Part shown: positions 1 to 7,374 of the stretch, piece by piece | Layout: each line of letters begins with the position of its first letter | Position numbering within the stretch: position 1 is the stretch's first letter | NCBI GenBank assembly: GCA_003024175.1 | Contig: MDYQ01000350.1 | Span: 1-19,099, forward strand | Origin: Planoprotostelium fungivorum | Taxonomy: Eukaryota > Evosea > Variosea > Cavosteliida > Cavosteliaceae | Length of the DNA: 19,099 nt | Direction: 5' to 3' | Notes under the pieces: model-generated | What the model was told of the DNA's origin: nothing | The model's input: the letters and a program-made list of their open reading frames with translations, nothing else | The model's database searches: none | Program-made: the position numbers and the translations under genes

Positions 1-85
1 GAGACACCCCTCTGTCTCGATCGCGTCTCGACGTCGAGACAGAGACAGTCTCCGAGACAGTCTCGAGACAAGACCGTCTCTGCAG
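1..85. repeat. GAGAC/GTCTC palindrome-rich repeat
   Basis: The first 85 bases are built almost wholly from GAGAC and its complement GTCTC. They include a perfect 16-bp palindrome (GTCTCGACGTCGAGAC, 25-40) and a 10-bp palindrome (GTCTCGAGAC, 60-69). A very similar stretch recurs at 10663-10716; the word at 52-70 matches 10663-10681 at all but one position. The polymerase remnant begins right at the edge of this repeat, so it may mark an element end or a recombination junction. It lies at the window edge, so its full extent is unknown. Confidence 0.75.
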
Positions 86-1871
86 GTCCTTAGGAGGCAG
101 ATGTGAGGTTTTCAAAAGACATGCTGAAGAACATAATGGGGTGATCATGGGACTAGACGAGAATAATCTATATGGTTGGGCTATGAAGCAGAAGCTTCCA
201 TATGGCAAGATGGATCTACATACAGATAGAACTTATTGTTCAAATCTGTTGGATAGACTCAAGGATATAAGCAAACAACAGCAACAGCTTCCATAGAACC
301 AGAAATATATGTATGGAGTTATACATAAAGTGGATAGTCAACAGGATCCATACCATTTCACTGGGTTTGTCAGATGTAGTCTGTACTATACACAAGAGCA
401 GAAAGAACATACTAAGAACTTTCCTCCTCTTCCAGAGAAAATACAACTAGATGAATCAATCCAAGTATCTAGCTATATGGATCATCTCAAGTCACAGCTG
501 AAGATCAAACACAACAAAACAGCTCTGCAGACAGAGAAGCTTATGTACAACTTATTTCCTAAAGACAACTATTGTATCTATTCAGAGATTCTAAAGTACC
601 TACCTTGAGAACAATCTATGCTGTATTAATGACATATATGAGGTGATTGAGCAACCTATAGATTATGTATTGAAGGATTAAGTGGATGATATGACAGCAT
701 GCAGACAAAAGGCAGAAGATGGAATCTATATGGGTAAACAGACCTCCAATGATAACCTTATAACAAAGAGTAGCTCAGAAAAAGAGTTTTATAAGCTCAT
801 GGTCAACAGTGGTTTTGGGAAGATGCTGCAATCTGATGACAAATACAACAAATCACTGCTTATCAATTCACCTGAATCATTTATGAAGCAAACCATAGGT
901 AGAACAATTACAGACTGGAGTGTCATGAGACCTGCAGATAAACAGCATAAAGGTTTGATTGAAGTCAGACTGCAGAAAGATAAATGCAATATGAAGAGTG
1001 CCAAGCATGTGGGGTCAGCTATATTAACATGGAGCAAGGTTCTGATGCTGGACTTTGTATATAACTGTTTGTATCAGCATTATGACAGAGCAGAAGTGGA
1101 TCTCTTATATACAGACACAGATAGCATATACATGCAGGTTGGTACAGCTAATTATGAAGAATTCGAACAGAGACTCCCAGATCATCTTCAAAAGCTGCAT
1201 TTTGCTGCAGCAGGTGATATAACACCAGGTAAGATGAAGCTTGAGTGTGAACTGAAAGAAGCTGTGTTTGTGAAGCCTAAGACATACAGTTATGTGAAAA
1301 AGGATGGCAAACAGGATGTTAAAAATAAAGGAGTGGTGTTAAGCCAGAACAAAGAAATCTTGATATTTGACAGCTATAAGAGAGCAGTATTCTCAGGTGA
1401 ACGATCATGGCAAAGAACACTCTGATTAGAAAAACAATACAGAATGATACCCTAACAATGAACACAATGACAGTCAACAAGGCAGCCCTTGATGGATGGT
1501 ATGACAAGAGAATAATGATTGACAACATACACACTGTCCCTTTTGGTTTATACAGCAAACAATTTAGTGAAGAGGATGTGATGAACAGAATAATGAAGAA
1601 TCTGGCAGCAAGAGTGAATATTGGCATGAGTCAGCTCAAGTCATACCTTCAGTGCACACAGGAACAACTGAAGACACACCTAATATCTCAATTCCACTCT
1701 GGTATGTCACTGATGAACTATGGTGTGCTGTGGAATCTGGACCACACCATCCCTGTATCTTTTGCCAAAGACAACCTGAAGGCTTTATGCCATCACTCCA
1801 ACATCCAGCCAATGCTGATCACAGAGAACAGCAGCAAATGTGCAGATCTTGGTCTCCCAAAGGAGATGTGA
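85..1871 (+). pseudogene. Protein-primed family B DNA polymerase remnant (Polinton/virus-like), running into an HNH nuclease module
   Basis: The reading frames carry the palm and thumb of a protein-primed type B DNA polymerase. Motif A is LDENNLYGWAM (about 153-188), motif B KLMVNSGFGK (about 790-822) and motif C YTDTDS (1108-1125), followed by the post-C block GKMKLE/ELKEAVFVKPKTYSYV. The NNLYGWAM form of motif A is typical of Polinton, adintovirus and related polymerases. The exonuclease half is absent, cut off at the GAGAC repeat. The gene is broken by an in-frame TAG at 294-296, a frameshift near 600, a TAA at 679-681 and a frameshift near 1400-1425. None of these fits a GT-AG intron. The last frame (about 1401-1871) holds the polymerase C-terminal block and then an HNH-like module without an intervening stop. 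A non-functional fossil of a viral or transposon replicase is the best reading; sequencing error could explain single lesions, but probably not all four. Confidence 0.88.
1587..1871 (+). pseudogene. HNH-like endonuclease module joined to the polymerase frame
   Basis: The final 95 residues of the last polymerase frame resemble the small HNH nucleases of large DNA viruses and phages. A basic helical lead-in is followed by KTHLISQF and GMSLMNYG, then LDHTIPVS (Asp-His at about 1740-1745), HHSNIQPM and ENSSK. In the family the DH pair and the two later Asn positions form the beta-beta-alpha metal site, and all are present here. There is no stop or start between the polymerase C-terminal block (ending about 1557) and this module, so it is either a C-terminal fusion or a neighbouring gene whose boundary has been lost by decay. 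The stop TGA (1869-1871) overlaps AATAAA. Confidence 0.7.
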
Positions 1872-1876
1872 ATAAA
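1871..1876 (+). terminator. Poly(A) signal of the polymerase/HNH gene
   Basis: AATAAA starts on the last base of the TGA stop. The 54 bases up to the end of the convergent helicase gene are A/T-rich with T8 and A8 tracts, so both transcripts end in this short interval. Confidence 0.5.
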
Positions 1877-1924
1877 TAGATCCTTTTTTTTCTACATACA
1901 AAAAAAATTACAAGATCTGTATCT

Positions 1925-4511
1925 TTATGCACAGAAGAGAAACTCTGTCTCGAGCTGAGGTAGGATATAAAATCGTTTACAAGCCACAGGGCCCACAAGC
2001 AGCACATCGTCACCATGAATGGTGATAGTAAATGACTCATACACAGGGGCCAATGGAATGAATTTGAATGCTACTGGAGTACCAGCTAAAGGTAGAAAGA
2101 GAATCCCCCCAAGATGACCTTTAGGACTTGGATTCTTGTTGAATTCCATTTGACAGCCGTCACTCACAACTGGTGAATATCAGCTGTGTTATCATAATTT
2201 AAACACTTACCATATCCGTATACACAGTCAACAGTCAATATACTGCTAACAGCTTGAATGAGTTGAGAAGCCTCCTTGCTGTAGTCTTGAAATCGCACTT
2301 TGCGTTGATCCACTGGAGCAGTCATTGGTCTCCTCTCAGGAGGTATAGGGATTTGACTAAGACTAAATACAACTTCTTTTCGGATGTCTAGAGCCGAGTT
2401 GATGAGTGGGTCCTTTGAAATGACCATAGCGTCAATGTTCTCAAAAAGATATGGTTGATTACTTGCATCTACTAAGGCCTTCTTCAGGTTGACCAAGTCT
2501 GGCTTGATGCGTACAGTTGGATGCCGATTTCCTGACTGACTCTTCTTCCCTCCATCCTCAATGCATCCTCCAAGAGCAGCCCGCGTCTGTTTCCAGAATT
2601 CATTCTCAGCCACCATCTTCGATTCCTTGGTGAGACCATACCAGTCGACATAGCTCTTGTAGATGTCTGCCTTGGGTACAAAGATGCCGAATCGGTTACG
2701 GGGGTAGACATGGTGGTTGGGATCGTTTTGATCCCAGAAGCACTCATTGCCGATACATCCAGCCTTGATGCTGTCTAGCCAGAATTCCTGTACTGAAGGG
2801 AGCTGGTCTCGCAGCCATTGCTTCTCAGTAGATGTCTTGTACACGTCTCGAGGGTCAAAGCCGTTCAGGGATATTCTTGATAGGCACACGGCAAGATCGA
2901 GAGGGTCGATGGAGAGAATTTCTTTGAACCACGCGACAGCAGTGGGGTCACCCTGTCGCCCGCAGAGGATATTGGAAGTACCAAGGATGACAGCACGGCG
3001 TTGTTTGGGTGTGATGAGTTTTCGCTGCGGGATATTGGTGGCGATGATCTAGCGAAGATAGTTATCAACAATCTTGGTCTCTTTGTACATTGGGCGGACC
3101 TTAAGTGTCTCAGAGGTAATTCGTTCCTTCAGAGCAGTGATGGTCTTGTCGTCAGTGATGTTTCCTTCGTCCCAAAAAGCGAGTAGCTTGCAGTCTAAGA
3201 CGGCACTGAACTGACTGTTGAAGCGTGCGGCGTCGATCGTGATGTAATTCTGACCAAAGAGCTGACCAAAAATGTCCACAATGATGGATTTCCCTGAGCC
3301 CTCCTTCCCGTATAGAATAATGGCAACGTCTGGGCGTAACTCAGGCTGGATATATGTCAGATGATGTAGTTAGATATCATCTTACGTGCTGGTAAAAATA
3401 TGCCAAGAGACGGATGGTGTAGCGATAGAGCTCCTCGTTACCATTACACCAGATCTGACGGACGTGTTCAAAGAAGATGGAGCATCGGTAGTATGCGGCA
3501 GCGTGCGGGTACTTGTCTAGGTCCTTGCCATCCTCTGTCCTCTCACGCTCTGACCAGTCGCGTTGTAGATAGCGCCGGATTGTAGATATTGAATAGATTG
3601 GAGTGAGAAGTGTTGAGCTTAGCGATAGGGTTGTACTCGATGTTCTCAAATTCGTTACGATCCTCGTGAGACCACCACAGATTGAAGAAGTTGTACTCCT
3701 TTTTGCTATCAGGATTTGATTTGAAGACAGCCGGTGCGAGCATATCCTTCAGAATGGTCTTGGACTTTAGATCGAAGCGCACATCCTCGACGTGAACGAC
3801 CTGTTTGTTGCGGATACGATCGTAACGGTAGACTGTCTTCCAGAGAATACATCCAGGTCCCTTGAGGTAAGCGCCAAACCAGTTCATGTACATCCTTATA
3901 ACATCCCCCATCGCTTGGGAGTCGTGTAGACTAAAGATAATTAGTACTATTATTAATCTCTCTACTCACTTCGAATATTGTACAATAAGCTTAGCCATCT
4001 CTATAGAGAATTCCTCTGGAGTGTTGTTGTATCTACCCTTGTTACGTATGATAACATCCTTTGAAACGGCAGACTCTGGTGTCAACCCCTCCCAGGTTAT
4101 TTGGTCGTCCGAACCGCGAATGAGAGCGGGATCGATCCAGGGGCGTATATTGTGAAAATTGTTGTTTGTTGCGACCTTCTTGAGATCCACCTTAGCAGTT
4201 CGAGCCTCAGGTCTTCTTTTTCTACTGATGTTGGAGGCGGGCTCGTCAGGATACTGTAGACGAAAACCAGGTGTGGAATTGATAAACTACGAGAGATTTG
4301 AGAATGGAAAGTTTAAGTACATGCTCACCTCTCTGTTTTTAGGGTCATTAAAAAGCTTCCATAAAGACCGCTGATCTTCTGTCCATTCGCTCATGTCAGG
4401 AGCAGTGGAATCGGTGGTAGTGTTTGGCTCGGCAGATGTGATGCCTTCCATTGGCTCTCTATCGAGGTTGAGATCGGTGATATCTTCGGTTACACGTGTG
4501 GTTGGGTCCAT
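1925..4511 (-). pseudogene. D5-like SF3 helicase (viral primase-helicase type), five exons, one frameshift and one in-frame stop
   Basis: Read leftwards from ATG at 4511, five exons join through GT-AG introns at 4254-4328 (75 nt), 3931-3969 (39 nt), 3346-3385 (40 nt) and 2170-2210 (41 nt). Phases agree at each junction. The product is about 796 residues: an acidic N-terminus, a D5_N-like region, then an SF3 helicase core with Walker A GKEGSGKS (about 3286-3309), Walker B LLAFWDEGN (about 3163-3193) and a sensor-like IIATN. Helicases of this kind unwind DNA in poxvirus/giant virus, phage P4 and Polinton-like replication. Two lesions interrupt it: a one-base frame change near 3545-3595 and TAG at 3049-3051 inside an otherwise conserved stretch. 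It is convergent with the polymerase, which supports a shared viral replication module. Unlike the polymerase it has introns, which suggests residence in, or adaptation to, the host nucleus. No primase catalytic motif was recognised with certainty. Confidence 0.85.
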
Positions 4512-4600
4512 TTTTTTTCTAAGCAGGATCAGATCACATCAGCTGCAAAGCGCAGTTCGCAAAGGTCAGTTCGCAGATGCGAATTCCGAAAACAAAAATT
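4512..4600 (-). promoter_or_regulatory. Leader region of the helicase gene with a possible splice acceptor
   Basis: On the minus strand the sequence just before the ATG at 4511 reads ...GATCCTGCTTAG followed by an A-run and the start codon. The CTGCTTAG is a credible 3' splice site, so a 5' UTR intron could link the helicase to a promoter further right, in the duplicated block at 4603-5165. This is inference; no donor was fixed. Confidence 0.3.
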
Positions 4601-4693
4601 TTCGAAAAACAGCCCAGCCAGCCCGGACACCCTGGCAGAAAGGATCTGGAGACGAGAGAAGAACGTTTTGAGTGAGAACTTTATCTAGGATAC

Positions 4694-4951
4694 TCAACAC
4701 CAGCCTCGGCGAGCGTGATGGGTGACTCGATAAGGGGAAGGATTAAGTGATGGTGAGGGTCTGGGAAGAGATGGCTCAGGACGAGAAGGTGGAGGTAGAG
4801 GTCGATCGGACCAACGAGGAGGTATGAAAGGACGAACAGAGTCAGGGGGAGGCGAACTGAAATCACGCTGCATGACTGTATTCGGTGGCTGCTTCAAGGT
4901 ATGTAATGCACCATGTTTTTCCCTTGGTTTCAACGAACAAAAGCGAGTCAT
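4694..4951 (-). CDS. Possible Pro/Arg-rich small protein in the duplicated block
   Basis: An 85-residue open frame contains HTLKQPPNTVM and then a proline/arginine-rich tail with repeated RP and PPP. The other copy (14078-14305) keeps the same frame over the LKQP..TVM..RD stretch and has its own Pro-rich tail. However, the differences between the two copies in the shared part mostly change amino acids, which is no sign of selection on a protein. It may be a first exon, 5' UTR or promoter sequence. No known family recognised. Confidence 0.25.
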   Translation of the reverse strand: MTRFCSLKPREKHGALHTLKQPPNTVMQRDFSSPPPDSVRPFIPPRWSDRPLPPPSRPEPSLPRPSPSLNPSPYRVTHHARRGWC

Positions 4952-4965
4952 CTCATGATCTGAAG

Positions 4966-4975
4966 ATCACGTGAT
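4966..4975. promoter_or_regulatory. E-box palindrome ATCACGTGAT, copy 1
   Basis: A perfect 10-bp palindrome with CACGTG at its centre, the binding core of bHLH-zip factors such as USF, MITF/TFEB and MYC families. It is kept unchanged at 14331-14340 in the second copy, between the same flanks. Its place between divergent reading frames supports promoter function. Confidence 0.45.
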
Positions 4976-5015
4976 GGTAGGAGCGCGATCACGCACGACC
5001 GCCATTCTTGTGAAA

Positions 5016-5036
5016 CGGAGTTATAACTTTACTCCG
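5016..5036. promoter_or_regulatory. Conserved dyad CGGAGT-9-ACTCCG
   Basis: Six-base arms separated by nine bases form an inverted repeat about 45 bases before the plus-strand ATG at 5080. The second copy keeps GGAGT/ACTCC at 14381-14399 with a similar spacer (TATAACTTT against TATAAGTTT). Position and conservation suggest a core-promoter or 5' UTR element; its function is unknown. Confidence 0.35.
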
Positions 5037-5079
5037 TCTCTTAGAATCCGTTGTGGCAGAGTGCCCTCATGACAATCTC

Positions 5080-5382
5080 ATGGCGGAAGCGGAGGAAGAG
5101 GGATTCTCCAATTACAGAGTGGTCAATTGTCATTTCCAACTGAATACACAAGCAAGCACTTCACCATCACCAAACATGCCTCCCAAAGCTTTTGAGACTC
5201 CTACAGATCTTGCACAGGTGGCCAGGGAATATGGCGGAGACACCCGGAGAGAACAGCTGTCTTACATCACCCAAACTGGGAGTGCTGGTCAGAAAGCTTG
5301 TCTAAGAGAGGAGGGATTGAGCACTTCCAACATCACTCCAGCCTTTCTTGACGCAGCAAAGGACATCCTCAAGAACAAATGA
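5080..5382 (+). CDS. Small hypothetical protein, 100 residues
   Basis: I chose the ATG at 5080 because it follows the conserved promoter-like block; upstream in-frame reading would need GTG. The product is soluble, acidic at the N-terminus (MAEAEEEGF), Ser/Thr/Pro-rich in the middle and probably helical at the C-terminus, ending FLDAAKDILKNK. No signal peptide, membrane segment or known domain is visible. AATAAA begins 18 bases after the stop (5401-5406), which supports a real single-exon transcript. The second genomic copy keeps the first codons (ATGGCGGAAGC) but soon meets TGA and loses the rest, so only this copy is intact. Function unknown. Confidence 0.55.
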   Translation: MAEAEEEGFSNYRVVNCHFQLNTQASTSPSPNMPPKAFETPTDLAQVAREYGGDTRREQLSYITQTGSAGQKACLREEGLSTSNITPAFLDAAKDILKNK

Positions 5383-5400
5383 AGGGCCTTGTGAGCCACA

Positions 5401-5406
5401 AATAAA
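5401..5406 (+). terminator. Poly(A) signal AATAAA of the small gene
   Basis: AATAAA lies 18 bases after the TGA of the 5080-5382 gene, a normal distance in a compact genome. Confidence 0.55.
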
Positions 5407-5473
5407 TTGATCTCAGCCTATTCATATGCAGCTGCTTTTTGCCTCGTTGTGTCTTTTGTATGATTTGAGTGTA

Positions 5474-5730
5474 TAGATTTCCACACAGACTGCATAAAGC
5501 GAGTACAGAGCGCGTGAATGCTTACAAATGTTTTGCAGAGGATTACCAAACAGAACACAGGAGGTGAGCATTCAGTACAAGGTGAGTTGTAGAGAAATGG
5601 ACTATAATACCCCTTTTACTATGATGCCACACACTGAATGCTTCCTGTGATCAGTTTGAGAAATTCTCGCAAAACATTTGTAAGCTTTTGTGTGCTCAGA
5701 ACATGCTTTATACAGACTGGGTGGAAATTA
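5474..5730. repeat. Foldback (long imperfect inverted repeat)
   Basis: Arms of about 100 bases (5474-5575 and 5632-5730) pair with each other around a loop of about 56 bases. The core GCTTACAAATGTTTTGC at 5520-5536 is exactly complementary to 5669-5685. Further pairing includes ATTTCCAC/GTGGAAAT, the GCATAAAG/CTTTATAC region and GCATTCAGT/ACTGAATGC. The loop (about 5581-5626) matches a patch in the second duplicated copy. It could be a non-autonomous foldback/MITE or the template of a hairpin RNA. No coding capacity. Confidence 0.75.
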
Positions 5731-5739
5731 CTGCACACT

Positions 5740-6060
5740 AAAAGATAGTAGCCTGTGCCTCACAGAGGCAGAGGCTAATGAGGGTTTGTGGGTGGGCCTT
5801 GTGTGTTGTGTTTCTGTTGTTATTTGCTAAGAACATGTTTAGTGCATACCTCTCTTCTTACCTTTGTATCAATCCAATAATATTTATAAGCTTGTTGTAG
5901 GTGTGTGGTGGATTGTGGACATACTCTAAAGCAATCCCAAATAGAAACGCACAGCACACAGGCCACTGCATACCAAACATGTGACCACACACTGGACAGT
6001 ATCCAAAATATAAGATAAGTTGGAGGATATTAAAGCACAGTGTACATAAAATACAAATTA
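5740..6060. other. Intergenic, no gene seen
   Basis: A/T-rich sequence with short purine/pyrimidine runs. No reading frame, RNA gene or clear repeat was recognised. It includes AATAATATTTATAAGC near 5877 and lies downstream of the minus-strand gene ending at 6068, so it may include that gene's 3' flank. Confidence 0.5.
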
Positions 6061-6066
6061 TTTCTA

Positions 6067-6072
6067 TTTATT
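6067..6072 (-). terminator. Poly(A) signal overlapping the stop of the heptad-repeat gene
   Basis: On the minus strand the sequence reads ACCAAATAAATAG: the TAA stop of one frame and the TAG stop of the other are both part of, or abut, AATAAA. Confidence 0.45.
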
Positions 6073-6397
6073 TGGTGGATGTACCAGTGGGAGGTGTGGT
6101 GTTAGTGGCCTTCGTCGCGGTATCAGTAGCCTTTGTTGTGGTGTTGGTGGCCTTTGTCGCGGTATCAGCAGCCTTTGTTGTGGTGTCGGCGACCTTCGTC
6201 GCAGTGCTAGTGACCTTTGTTGCGGTATTGACGGCCTTCGTTGTGGTGTCAGTGGCCTTTGTTGCGGTATTGACGGCGTTGACACACAGAAACCATGGGA
6301 GACTAAATAAGTCCGATGCACGTAGTGTCTCAGGTGTAATGTGAGGTTTGTCGTCGAATCCAGCAGCGGTCCGTCTCTTCGCATAAAGATGCTGCAT
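6068..6397 (-). CDS. Thr/Ala/Lys heptad-repeat protein
   Basis: From ATG at 6397 the 109-residue frame has a unique head (MQHLYAKRRTAAGFDDK...FSLPWFLCVN). Eight or nine repeats of a seven-residue unit of the form x-N/D-T-A/T-T-K-A/V follow, then a short PPTGTSTK tail. There is no cysteine in the repeat and no clear signal peptide; the repeat is hydrophilic and Lys/Thr-rich, recalling LEA-like or mucin-like stretches. The overlapping frame (6064-6384) is also open and encodes a Pro/Gln/Arg heptad. Splicing from the acceptor TTTCTTGCAG just upstream would favour that second frame, because the first has TAG right after the acceptor. The TAA stop lies inside AATAAA. Strand is fairly sure, frame is not. 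Confidence 0.45.
   Translation of the reverse strand: MQHLYAKRRTAAGFDDKPHITPETLRASDLFSLPWFLCVNAVNTATKATDTTTKAVNTATKVTSTATKVADTTTKAADTATKATNTTTKATDTATKATNTTPPTGTSTK
6097..6285. repeat. 21-bp coding minisatellite
   Basis: About nine units of a 21-base repeat (GCCTTTGTTGTGGTGTCAGTG-like on the plus strand). Units alternate between a GTTGTGGTG and a GTCGCGGTA/GTTGCGGTA type, giving a 42-bp higher-order period. Unit length is a multiple of three, so length changes keep both open frames of the minus-strand gene. Confidence 0.85.
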
Positions 6398-6409
6398 ACT
6401 TCTTCCCGT

Positions 6410-6870
6410 CTATCTGCAAGAAATTAGTGGGTTATCTTGGTATCCAAGTGAGAGTGGCCGCCTTCGCCGCGCCATCAGCTTGTTGGGTGGGAAGTTTTGA
6501 ACGTCGGCGGCGAGAACGTCAACTGACCATGCCCGCCAAGTTGTATTGCTGGCACTGAGAGGGGTGGAACCAACGACGATGGATGTCTTGCTGGTGTTAA
6601 CGTTGACAAGGTTGCCAAAATTAGCCTTGTTCATAGTCAATTGAGGATCCACAGGGAAGTTGGTGTTAACTGGATCTGTTCGTGCGGGATGCTTATCTGC
6701 ACACTCTGTACTGCATAGCCTCTCACTCTCACACTGACTAGTTCAACAACGTTGCCATAGTTGGTATCGTTGCACGTGGTCTGAGTGTTGGCAGTAGAAA
6801 GAGCCAAGGAGGTGATATTCGGCCCTTTGTACGAGGAGCTGCATCTGTTAGTACCAGAAGGAGAAACCAT
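6410..6870 (-). CDS. Hypothetical protein, two exons
   Basis: Exons 6735-6870 and 6410-6696 join across a 38-nt GT-AG intron (6697-6734) in matching phase to give 140 residues from the ATG at 6870. The product is Asn/Thr/Ser-rich and includes NITSLALST, NDTNYGNVVEL, a central VNVNTSKTSIVVGST, then W-R-A-W-S and a basic RRRRPLS near the end. There are three cysteines in the first exon region and no obvious signal peptide, so the true 5' end may lie upstream. The intron size is the usual one for this window, which supports the model. A splice acceptor (TTTCTTGCAG) close to the stop may link it to the heptad-repeat frame at 6068-6397 instead. Family not recognised. Confidence 0.45.
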
Positions 6871-7060
6871 CTCTGTCTTTTGAGAGAAGATAGAATTCTA
6901 GAATGATGTTGAAGGTCCTAACATCAGGTTGAACATCGTATTCAAGCATCCTGAAGATGATCAACTCGACTATTTTGGTCAACTTCATCACTTTGGAAAA
7001 CTGTTTAGGAAGCATTCCTTGTCTTGCAATTGAGAGGTCAATAACACTTGAAGTTGCCAA
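6848..7060 (-). other. Open frame with a single PPR-like motif, doubtful gene
   Basis: A 70-residue frame contains FRMLEYDVQPDVRTFNIILEF, which resembles one pentatricopeptide helix pair (x-M-x(3)-V-x-P-D-x-x-T-F-N-x-I-I). A real PPR protein has several tandem motifs, and only one is visible. It overlaps the start of the gene at 6410-6870 on the same strand and could be an upstream exon. I treat it as a weak candidate. Confidence 0.2.
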
Positions 7061-7374
7061 CAGTGGCTCTCATGGAAGTTCCTGGAATCTATATTCTGAG
7101 TGGAGAATGCTCTTAAGTTGACTGTTGAATGCTTGATGGAAATCATTCAGGGCAGACAGCGAACAGTTTACCCACGTATCGAATGAATGATCGATTTATG
7201 GCAGTGCATCCACTGAATGCCCTCTGTGTGCATCTCGCAAACATGATGCGATGTGATGTCATCACATTAAAAGCGCGGAATATTATAATAGTATAGTGCA
7301 TTTCTCTACAACTCAATTTCTTACGCTCGGATGTGGCCCTCTCGAGACGTCGGCGTTGGTTCATCTCCACAGCC
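7060..7374. promoter_or_regulatory. Upstream region of the PD-(D/E)XK gene
   Basis: No gene is seen. It contains the palindromic CRE/ATF-like GTGATGTCATCAC (about 7254-7266) and an A/T-rich TATTATAATAGTATA stretch (about 7282-7296) some 80 bases before the ATG, in the place expected for core promoter elements. Confidence 0.3.

Larger units (their letters stand above)
4603..5165. repeat. Duplicated block, copy 1 (possible bidirectional promoter)
   Basis: This stretch aligns with 13999-14527 over its length, from GAAAAACAGCC through AAGCACTTCAC. The closest match spans about 4871-5100: the segment from the E-box palindrome through the plus-strand ATGGCGGAAGC is nearly identical in both copies, while the part at 4690-4870 has drifted and differs in length. 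A second short matching patch lies at 5567-5626 and 14556-14611, so copy 2 looks like a deleted version of copy 1. The block lies between a minus-strand gene (helicase, start 4511) and a plus-strand gene (5080-5382), as expected for a divergent promoter. Confidence 0.8.

Noticed and set aside
1395-1435. A 33-nt intron (GTGAAC...GATTAG) at the third break of the polymerase
   Set aside because: Splicing it leaves the wrong phase and runs into a stop, so a frameshift is preferred.
294-3051. Reassigned stop codons (TAG/TAA read as amino acids) to explain the in-frame stops in the polymerase and helicase
   Set aside because: CDC123 and the formin use ordinary stops with no internal TAG or TAA across about 1500 codons, and the polymerase also has frameshifts. 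Decay is the simpler explanation.
3030-3090. A 40-nt intron ending at the TAG of 3049-3051 in the helicase
   Set aside because: The candidate GTACAA...CTAG has the right length, but removing it breaks the downstream frame and deletes sequence that looks conserved around the sensor motif.
4393-4671. Plus-strand 92-codon frame over the start of the helicase
   Set aside because: It is antisense to a helicase exon with consistent splice phases and has no recognisable domain.
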